Below, one piece after another: positions 1-4,376 of a stretch of 5,796 bases of DNA; the first letter of the stretch is position 1, and every line of letters starts with the position of its first letter. The DNA is from Pseudomonadota bacterium. GTDB taxonomy: Bacteria > Pseudomonadota > Gammaproteobacteria > Woeseiales > Woeseiaceae. Below the pieces are notes generated by a model. That model saw nothing but the letters and a program-made list of their open reading frames with translations. It was not told the origin of the DNA and ran no database searches. A program made the position numbers and the translations under genes. The DNA is taken from assembly GCA_027295475.1 (NCBI GenBank), contig JAPUKV010000143.1:1-5796 (forward strand), read 5' to 3'.

Positions 1-44
1 TTTTGTTGGATTGATAAGATACTTGCCGACGGGTAAATAACGAA

Positions 45-58
45 AAGGAGGTGATCCA
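45..58 (+). promoter_or_regulatory. Exceptionally long Shine-Dalgarno sequence
   Basis: The 14 bases AAGGAGGTGATCCA are an uninterrupted complement of the conserved 3' end of proteobacterial 16S rRNA (TGGATCACCTCCTT). The GGAGG core at 47-51 sits 7 nt before the ATG at 59, which is ideal spacing. Most natural sites match only 4-7 bases, so this site alone supports the short reading frame behind it. Confidence 0.8.
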
Positions 59-133
59 ATGTCTAGTGAGTGTATTACGATATTTGCGAAAACTTTGGGT
101 CTGGCGAGGATGATGGAGCATTATTCTTTTTAA
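59..133 (+). CDS. 24-residue microprotein of unknown function
   Basis: This short frame starts at ATG 59 and ends at TAA 131-133. The product begins MSSECITIF and ends MMEHYSF. It has one cysteine (residue 5), a mildly hydrophobic middle, and no signal peptide or recognisable motif. I do not recognise the family. Evidence for translation is indirect but good: a 14-nt match to the 16S 3' end lies at perfect spacing directly upstream, and two rho-independent hairpins follow within about 100 bp, so the unit looks like a compact stand-alone gene. A weak -10-like TAAGAT at 15-20 could drive it, but any -35 would lie about at or before the window edge. It could instead be a leader peptide or the last cistron of an operon starting to the left. 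Only conservation or ribosome profiling would separate these. Confidence 0.6.
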   Translation: MSSECITIFAKTLGLARMMEHYSF

Positions 134-163
134 GATTCAATTTTCGGGATATCGATCTCACGG

Positions 164-190
164 AAGGCCGCCGCTGGCGGCCTTTCTTGT
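164..190 (+). terminator. Rho-independent terminator of the microgene
   Basis: A perfect 9-bp stem (AAGGCCGCC at 164-172, GGCGGCCTT at 176-184) with a 3-nt loop GCT is followed by TTTCTTGTTTT. It lies 30 nt after the microgene stop codon. The T-tract is interrupted by C and G, which may explain the second terminator just downstream. Confidence 0.8.
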
Positions 191-198
191 TTTACGAC

Positions 199-237
199 AA
201 AAAAGCGGCGAGCCGGGCCCGCCGCTTTTTTTGTTTT
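199..237. terminator. Bidirectional terminator between convergent genes
   Basis: A 7-bp stem (AGCGGCG at 204-210 with CGCCGCT at 220-226) is flanked by a six-A run (199-204) and a seven-T run (226-232). It therefore works as a hairpin plus U-tract in both directions. On the + strand it backs up the first hairpin. On the minus strand it lies about 25 nt after the stop codon of the lipoprotein gene. Confidence 0.85.
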
Positions 238-250
238 GAGCATTTCGCTC

Positions 251-1036
251 TTATTCTTCTTCCTCAACCGCCCTGCGTCGGTTCGTCGCGTTGTATACCC
301 GCGAGGAATCACATTTGCTCACACCACGGAAAAGCTCCCCGGCTTTTTTGTACCCGCCTGCGCTGTATGTATCCCAGTCGACGCCCTTTGCCTCGTGGTT
401 CTCGTGAGCGGTTACCGACTTGTAGTCGAACTCCTCGCCGCCGCCGCCATACGCGGGGAATAACACCCAACGCCCGGCTTCCGATCCGGTCTCCGTCCGA
501 TACTCGGTCCAGGCACGGATTGCCGGGGCGACGTCATCGCCAAAGCTCTTGCCTTCGGCGATATTACAGTCCGAGAAAGAAATAACTATGTTGTCCGGGG
601 GGGGGTCACGATCCGGCGGCGCTTTGAATTCCAGCGCTGCGAAATTGGAGTGACCATCGCAGGGACCAAGTTTTTCGAACTCCGCAGCTATCTCACCGCC
701 AGTTGCGAGCCAATCATCCTGCGCGGCTCCCAGCGCTTGTGCAGTTGGCGATACGCCGAGCCAGAGAAAGTCGAATTCCTGTTCAGGGCCAGAATAGAAC
801 TTGGTCAAAGTCCAGGCCGTGTAGTCATTCAATCCACGCTCATCGGCCCAGGCGTTCCACTTGGCGGTGACGGCATCAAGATCGGCCGGCCCCATACCCT
901 CGTTATAAGTGCAGGCGTATATTTCAACGGGTACGACAGGTTGAGACGCTTTTTCTTCGTCCTGCGCGGCGCCGTTGCTGCAACCGGCCGCAATGACCAG
1001 GCTGCCTGCAGCCAGCACTATTAGAATCTTCTTCAT
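251..1036 (-). CDS. Lipoprotein with two tandem copies of one domain, function unknown
   Basis: The 261-residue product has a typical lipoprotein signal: KK at 2-3, a hydrophobic core, then IAAG before Cys19. It should be acylated and anchored in the periplasm or outer membrane. After a short linker come two homologous halves, roughly residues 38-138 and 149-252. Landmarks repeat at an offset of about 115: Cys42/Cys157, Trp60/Trp176, Trp75/Trp190, EFD 87-89/202-204, Trp109/Trp221, GG 113-114/227-228, and Cys-Asp 126-127/242-243. Each half thus carries two cysteines about 84 residues apart that could form a disulfide. The size and predicted alternation suggest an alpha/beta-barrel-like fold, but this is inference and I do not recognise the family. 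AGGGGAG sits 4 nt before ATG 1036, supporting the start. The C-terminus is highly charged (RRR, then EEEE). A run of nine G at 597-605 encodes the linker prolines. Confidence 0.85.
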   Translation of the reverse strand: MKKILIVLAAGSLVIAAGCSNGAAQDEEKASQPVVPVEIYACTYNEGMGPADLDAVTAKWNAWADERGLNDYTAWTLTKFYSGPEQEFDFLWLGVSPTAQALGAAQDDWLATGGEIAAEFEKLGPCDGHSNFAALEFKAPPDRDPPPDNIVISFSDCNIAEGKSFGDDVAPAIRAWTEYRTETGSEAGRWVLFPAYGGGGEEFDYKSVTAHENHEAKGVDWDTYSAGGYKKAGELFRGVSKCDSSRVYNATNRRRAVEEEE

Positions 1037-1073
1037 TTTTCTCCCCTCATGTTATTTTTAATACGCGCCTGAA

Positions 1074-1100
1074 TGGGCGCCACAGCGCTTATTGGGCGCC
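1074..1100. repeat. Paired TGGGCGCC repeats in the lipoprotein leader
   Basis: TGGGCGCC occurs at 1074-1081 and again at 1093-1100, 19 bp apart or nearly two helical turns. Each contains the palindrome GGCGCC, so the two copies can also pair as a hairpin. The palindrome AGCGCT lies between them. The site falls between the putative start of transcription and the ribosome binding site. It could be an operator or an mRNA structure. Confidence 0.4.
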
Positions 1101-1108
1101 GACTGCCA

Positions 1109-1136
1109 AGTATAGTCGATCATTGGCCGAACTTAA
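1109..1136 (-). promoter_or_regulatory. Possible sigma-70-type promoter of the lipoprotein gene
   Basis: On the minus strand, TATACT (1109-1114) matches the -10 consensus at 5 of 6 positions. It lies 16 bp downstream of TTAAGT (1131-1136), a weak -35. Transcription would start near 1102, giving a leader of about 65 nt. The assignment rests on the -10 box only. Confidence 0.35.
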
Positions 1137-1247
1137 GCAGACGCAGGCATATTTTAGTTGGTTACGGGTAAGGGCCTCGCCGCCCGGATGAGCGCTAACT
1201 CATTGAAAAAGCGCCTTTATTACGAGTTACCGGTCGCAATTCGAAAT
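1137..1247. other. Intergenic stretch with no gene seen
   Basis: Together with the promoter and repeat region, this completes the roughly 210-bp gap between the aminotransferase stop and the lipoprotein start. I see no convincing coding frame and no strong terminator after the aminotransferase. The best candidate is a 4-bp AAAG/CTTT hairpin near 1209-1219 on the minus strand followed by a few T, which is too weak to call. Confidence 0.5.
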
Positions 1248-2531
1248 CTATGCAACGTTCGCCCTGGGGAGCATTTCGTCCAGTGAGAGCAACAAAGCGT
1301 CCAGCTCGTCTTCTGTGTTGTAGTGCACGGGACCGACGCGGACCGCCCCGCCGGCATCGTAAATTCCCAAGGCCATGGCGGGCTCGACCGCATAGTTGTG
1401 GCCACTCCAGACGAATATGTTCTTTTTTGTCAAAGACTCCGCGATTGTTGCCGGTGGGACGCCGTCGACGGTAAACGACACGGTGGGCACCCGCCGGGCC
1501 ATGGCATCTTTTGCCGTGATTCCCTGGACCCGGACGCCAGGGAGTTGCTGCAGTCCGTCGATCAGGTGAATCACCAGGCCGGTTTCGTAGTCGAACAGGC
1601 ACTCCAATGCGGCGTGCACAGAGCGGCGACGGCCCTGGTATTTTTGATTGTTGGCCTGAAATTCACCCGCCATCGACTCTCCGATCCAGGCCAGGTAATC
1701 GACGGCCGCTGTCGTTCCCGCCATCCCCTCATGGCTCTGCGTGCCGGTCTCGAATGCGCCAGGAAGCTCGTCTGGTGCCGGCCGGACTTTGTAAGCTTCC
1801 AGGGCTTCCAGCACCTCGCGTCGGCCCCAGAGAATGCCCTGGTGCGGCCCGAAGAATTTGTATGCCGAACAAACCAGAAAATCACAGCCAAGATCCTGCA
1901 CATCTGTCGACACGTGTGGCACAGATTGGACAGCATCGACATACGTCCATGCACCTGCGTCGCGCGCTTTCCTGCTGATTGTCTTGATGTCGTTGATTGT
2001 GCCGGTCAGGTTACTTGCGCCGCCGACACAAACCAGTCTCGTTTTGTCAGACAGAAGATCGTCAAGCAGGGAAAGATCGAACTCGAACGAGTCCAGATCG
2101 AACGGTAACCACTTGATCTCCAGCCCCAAGTCACGTGCCAACAGTACCCACGGCTGCACGTTTGCGTCGTGGTCCATGCGCGTCAGGATGATTTCATCGC
2201 CGGGCTGCATTTGCCGGCCGATCGACCTCGACAGGTGCAGCGTAATGGTCGTCATATTCTGGCCGAAGATTATCTCGTCGGCAGAGGGCGCATTGAGCAG
2301 GTCGGCCATCGCCGCGTGAGCTTCATCCACGATCGCAGTAGCTCGCTCAGACGTGTGAAAGTAACCGCCCACGTTCGCGTTGGACTCGAGCAAGCAGTCA
2401 GACATCTTGTCTGCGACCGATCGCGGTACTTGCGTGCCGGCGGGATTGTCAAAGTAAATTCTGCGCGTATCGCCGTTGCGAACAGACAGTGCTGGAAACT
2501 GCGATCGAATCGCATCAAGGTCATACTGCAT
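1248..2531 (-). CDS. Cysteine-desulfurase-like class V aminotransferase (VC1184-type)
   Basis: This 427-residue PLP enzyme of fold type I closely follows the SufS/CsdA layout. It has YFDNPAGTQ at 26-34, MDHDAN at 119-124 with the His that stacks on PLP in SufS, VDAVQSVPH at 198-206 with the PLP-binding Asp199 and Gln202, and CSAYKFFGPHQG at 221-232 with the Schiff-base Lys225. It ends with GGAVRVGPVHYNT near 394-406. The length and these motifs fit the family known as cysteine desulfurase-like protein, VC1184 type. The SufS catalytic loop (RAGHHCA) is replaced here by SGHNYA at 376-381, so Tyr380 stands where the sulfur-accepting cysteine should be. True persulfide-forming desulfurase activity is therefore doubtful, and another beta-lyase, lyase or aminotransferase reaction is possible. 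The substrate is unknown. The AGGA about 8 nt before ATG 2531 supports the start. No suf/isc partners are adjacent. Confidence 0.9.
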   Translation of the reverse strand: MQYDLDAIRSQFPALSVRNGDTRRIYFDNPAGTQVPRSVADKMSDCLLESNANVGGYFHTSERATAIVDEAHAAMADLLNAPSADEIIFGQNMTTITLHLSRSIGRQMQPGDEIILTRMDHDANVQPWVLLARDLGLEIKWLPFDLDSFEFDLSLLDDLLSDKTRLVCVGGASNLTGTINDIKTISRKARDAGAWTYVDAVQSVPHVSTDVQDLGCDFLVCSAYKFFGPHQGILWGRREVLEALEAYKVRPAPDELPGAFETGTQSHEGMAGTTAAVDYLAWIGESMAGEFQANNQKYQGRRRSVHAALECLFDYETGLVIHLIDGLQQLPGVRVQGITAKDAMARRVPTVSFTVDGVPPATIAESLTKKNIFVWSGHNYAVEPAMALGIYDAGGAVRVGPVHYNTEDELDALLLSLDEMLPRANVA

Positions 2532-2596
2532 GGGTTATTCCTGAAGGAACTCGATTAAGTGACTCAGACGGCTTTCTTGATGGTGTCACGTGGGGC

Positions 2597-2845
2597 TTAC
2601 TCGTGTACTTGCCCGCCCCATTTTTCCCTGTGAGCCTCTTCCGCTCTTTGCCGCAGGCGTGCATGCCGGTTTGTGAGCAGCAGCGAGTTCGGATCGCACA
2701 CCCGTGCTTTGATCAAGCCTAAGTCGCTGGCAGCGTCGAACAAACTCGGATACCAGCGCTCCCAGTCCGGCAACAGTTCCTCGACGTGCTCGCGGAGATT
2801 CATCGGCTCAATGTATATGACCCGATTGGCCGTGACAACGACCAC
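2597..2845 (-). CDS. Small protein of unknown function, start uncertain
   Basis: This frame of about 82 residues from GTG 2845 reads as soluble and highly charged. A hydrophobic beta-like start (VVVVTANRVIYIEP when the preceding codon is included) is followed by a helix-rich part containing LREHVEELLPDWERWY and a basic C-terminal helix. I recognise no family. Codons have mostly G/C third bases like the neighbours, while the + strand frames across it look random. The start is a problem. The GTG has no visible Shine-Dalgarno, the next ATG (2803) has only a weak one, and the frame stays open without any ATG, GTG or TTG back to the stop at 2939-2941. The upstream part also looks coding. The gene lies 67 bp after the anti-sigma-like gene and 65 bp before the aminotransferase on the same strand, so it may share a transcript with either. 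Confidence 0.5.
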   Translation of the reverse strand: MVVVTANRVIYIEPMNLREHVEELLPDWERWYPSLFDAASDLGLIKARVCDPNSLLLTNRHARLRQRAEEAHREKWGGQVHE

Positions 2846-2912
2846 AAGCGAATAGTTGGAATACGCGAAGCAAACGTCGGGTGGGATCGACTCTGTCGCT
2901 GAGTGTGCCTGC

Positions 2913-3251
2913 CTATTCTTCGAGCATCTTGCTGACCATCATCATGGCGACAAGCAACAGACCACCGAGAAGAACGTTTGAAATCTGGGGAAAATTGCCC
3001 AATGACAGGCCGCCAAAATTGATGGGAATCAAGGTCAGAAGCTTGCTGAATGTTACGGCCAACTGACTCAATGGTTTTACGGCGATGGCCGCACCAACCA
3101 CAAAAGCAGCAGGCAAAGTCAGGCGACGGATCCAGATACGGCGTTTGATCTCGAATACTATTTTGCGACTAAAGCCGTTGTCCGAAACAGGATCCGACCT
3201 GAATAAAGACTCAAGCAATTTGTCTTCATTGTCTTTAAGCCTGTCAACCAT
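2913..3251 (-). CDS. Two-helix membrane protein, probable anti-sigma factor
   Basis: The 112-residue product starts at ATG 3251, which overlaps the sigma-factor stop by 8 bp (ATGGTTGA) and has AAGG 8 nt upstream. A TTG start at 3272 would add seven residues but is less likely. The N-terminal 40 or so residues are charged and probably cytoplasmic, with a DNGFSRKIVFEIKRR segment. They are followed by a membrane helix at about 44-59, an amphipathic stretch, and a second helix at about 90-107. Small membrane proteins encoded directly after and coupled to an ECF sigma gene usually bind and restrain that sigma factor, hence the call. The protein contains no cysteine or histidine, so it is not a zinc-binding (ZAS) anti-sigma factor and I cannot confirm the role from motifs. 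It could also be a small co-regulated membrane protein. Confidence 0.75.
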   Translation of the reverse strand: MVDRLKDNEDKLLESLFRSDPVSDNGFSRKIVFEIKRRIWIRRLTLPAAFVVGAAIAVKPLSQLAVTFSKLLTLIPINFGGLSLGNFPQISNVLLGGLLLVAMMMVSKMLEE

Positions 3252-3846
3252 GCTGATGACCTTCGATTTCAAAACTATCCCTGATTTTTTCCTTGCCGCG
3301 AAAAATGATCGATTTCACAGTTCCGATCGGTAATTCCGCGGCATCGCCAATTTCCCTGTGCGACAGCCCGCAAGCATACGAAAGAATCATTACTGCTCGT
3401 TCTTCCTCAGTCAATACTGCCAGAAACCGATCGAGATCGCTGAGTTCCACTGACTCCACTGTACTCGTGCTGCCGCCCGCCTCGGCCAAATGGCCCATTT
3501 TTTCCAATATGTCATCGTAACGCGATGACTTTCGCTTCGACTGCAGGAATGTCGTATAAGCAACTTTCAGCAACCAGCCGATGAACGAACCATGACCGGC
3601 ATAGGTATGCAGCTTTTCCCATGCATGCAAAAAACTGTCCTGTGCCAGATCATCGGCCAGTTCACGGTCGCGACATAACTTCCGCAGGAAGTTCCTGACC
3701 TGGGACTGATGGCGCCGCACAAGTTCGCCAAACGCAGCGGTATCCTGCTGTGCCACCACTCGAGCGACAAGATCGATGTCGTCATTACCGTGCACACTCG
3801 TCGTTTCCGTACTTACCTTGTTTCGTTCCGCTCTCCGTATCGCCAT
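3244..3846 (-). CDS. ECF-type RNA polymerase sigma factor
   Basis: The product has up to 200 residues and contains both domains of an extracytoplasmic-function sigma factor. Region 2 is at about 25-105, with AFGELVRRHQ, the ELADDLAQDSFLHAWEKL core at about 62-79 and GSFIGWLLKVAY (-10 recognition and melting). Region 4 is at about 137-190, with LTEEERAVMILSY and the helix-turn-helix LSHREIGDAAELPIGTVKS (-35 recognition). The linker is about 30 residues. Regions 1 and 3 are absent, as usual for this class. The ATG at 3846 overlaps the upstream membrane-protein gene by 34 bp and has no good Shine-Dalgarno. GTG 3795 (183 residues, still keeping region 2) is an alternative. It is translationally coupled to the putative anti-sigma gene downstream. 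Target genes are unknown. The module may be autoregulated from the promoter region near 4240-4296. Confidence 0.93.
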   Translation of the reverse strand: MAIRRAERNKVSTETTSVHGNDDIDLVARVVAQQDTAAFGELVRRHQSQVRNFLRKLCRDRELADDLAQDSFLHAWEKLHTYAGHGSFIGWLLKVAYTTFLQSKRKSSRYDDILEKMGHLAEAGGSTSTVESVELSDLDRFLAVLTEEERAVMILSYACGLSHREIGDAAELPIGTVKSIIFRGKEKIRDSFEIEGHQHG

Positions 3847-4184
3847 ATAATTATGTAGGCGACACCGATGGCTAAAGGAAAGGCCGCACCGGCCAGGGTA
3901 CCGCGTAGCGCGTTACCCGAGGGGTCGGGCACAAAGAACCCGCACAAGGCCAGTCCGACTGCAAGCGCCAGCCAAATCACGCCGCGTCTCATATCCCTGT
4001 TCTTGCTCGGTTCCGGCTCGCCGAGCCTGCTGATGATGTCCGGCGTCAACTCATTACCTTTCTCAAGCGCCAGCCTGATCGTTTGCTGCATTTCCGCGCG
4101 TGAGCGATGCCTGAAATACAGGACAATAAAGAAAATAAGCGCAATCATTGTAAACATTGCGATCGGTATCAGTTCTTCGACCAT
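3813..4184 (-). CDS. DUF6249-like inner-membrane protein
   Basis: The 123-residue protein has three predicted membrane helices at about 5-24, 68-85 and 97-114. A cytoplasmic or loop segment between the first two contains ALEKGNELTPDIISRLGEPEP. This arrangement (TM, then 'A-L-E-x-G' plus 'DxRRG' before the second TM) is what I associate with DUF6249 proteins, often encoded beside ECF sigma genes. The assignment is from memory of the pattern. GGAG lies 7 nt before ATG 4184. The 3' end overlaps the sigma-factor gene, so it is the first gene of the regulatory module. It may take part in membrane sensing or in control of the sigma factor, but no function is established. The overlap with the sigma frame shows the stretch is under dual coding constraint. 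Confidence 0.8.
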   Translation of the reverse strand: MVEELIPIAMFTMIALIFFIVLYFRHRSRAEMQQTIRLALEKGNELTPDIISRLGEPEPSKNRDMRRGVIWLALAVGLALCGFFVPDPSGNALRGTLAGAAFPLAIGVAYIIIWRYGERNETR

Positions 4185-4208
4185 TTGGTGTCTCCATTAG
4201 CTATGTGG

Positions 4209-4223
4209 CGCAGCATTGCTGCG
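4209..4223 (-). promoter_or_regulatory. Short hairpin in the leader of the sigma-factor operon
   Basis: CGCAGC at 4209-4214 and GCTGCG at 4218-4223 form a perfect 6-bp stem with a 3-nt loop. It lies 13 nt upstream of the GGAGA ribosome binding site (4191-4195) of the DUF6249-like gene. No T-tract follows, so it is not a terminator. It could affect mRNA stability or translation. Confidence 0.4.
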
Positions 4224-4241
4224 TGTTATGGAGTAGATGTC

Positions 4242-4268
4242 GCTCATGCTCTGATTGGATGCATGAGC
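4242..4268. repeat. 27-bp inverted repeat, candidate operator
   Basis: GCTCATGC (4242-4249) and GCATGAGC (4261-4268) are a perfect 8-bp inverted repeat with an 11-bp spacer. On the minus strand it covers the spacer and expected -10 position downstream of the TTGACA box at 4279-4284. A dimeric regulator bound here would sit on the promoter of the sigma-factor operon. Confidence 0.5.
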
Positions 4269-4296
4269 TGCGATTTTTTGTCAAGAAAATTTTCTT
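4256..4296 (-). promoter_or_regulatory. Probable promoter of the DUF6249-sigma-anti-sigma operon
   Basis: On the minus strand a perfect -35 consensus TTGACA (4279-4284) follows an A/T-rich stretch that could act as an UP element. That stretch includes the perfect palindrome AAGAAAATTTTCTT (4283-4296). With a 17-bp spacer the -10 position would be CATCCA (4256-4261), a poor match. Either an activator helps, or the site is read by another sigma factor. It lies in the only sizeable gap upstream of the operon. Confidence 0.45.
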
Positions 4297-4376
4297 ATTA
4301 ATCAGCCATTTATGTTTTCGCCGGCAGATCTACGCACAGGTACCACCCGTTTGAGTCCTATATTAGAGGCTTGTGG

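Larger units (their letters stand above)
4185..4376. other. Intergenic regulatory region, no gene seen
   Basis: This 192-bp gap lies between the dehydrogenase stop and the DUF6249-like start. It holds the hairpin, inverted repeat, TTGACA box and A/T palindrome listed separately. In the part nearest the dehydrogenase (4297-4376) I see only a short GGTACC palindrome, and no terminator or coding frame. Confidence 0.6.

Noticed and set aside
1..40. 3' end of an upstream + strand gene
   Set aside because: Two frames are open from the edge to TAA at 34-36 and 38-40, giving 11 or 12 residues with no recognisable motif. There is too little sequence to choose or to claim a gene.
45..58. Possible minus-strand fragment of the 16S rRNA 3' end
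   Set aside because: The match stops after 14 bases, and neither the preceding 16S helix sequence nor an rRNA spacer is present. The position before an ATG explains it better as a Shine-Dalgarno.
70..585. 171-codon + strand open frame
   Set aside because: It runs through both terminators and antisense to the lipoprotein gene. The product is arginine- and proline-rich low-quality sequence and there is no proper ribosome binding site.
1206..1219. Terminator for the aminotransferase gene
   Set aside because: On the minus strand only a 4-bp AAAG/CTTT stem precedes a short T run. That is too weak for a rho-independent terminator.
1323..2108. 261-codon + strand open frame
   Set aside because: It is entirely antisense to the aminotransferase, whose PLP motifs are clear on the minus strand. 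The + product has no domain features.
3244..3272. Longer anti-sigma start at TTG 3272
   Set aside because: ATG 3251 has AAGG at proper spacing and the typical short ATG...TGA overlap with the sigma gene. The TTG has no such support.
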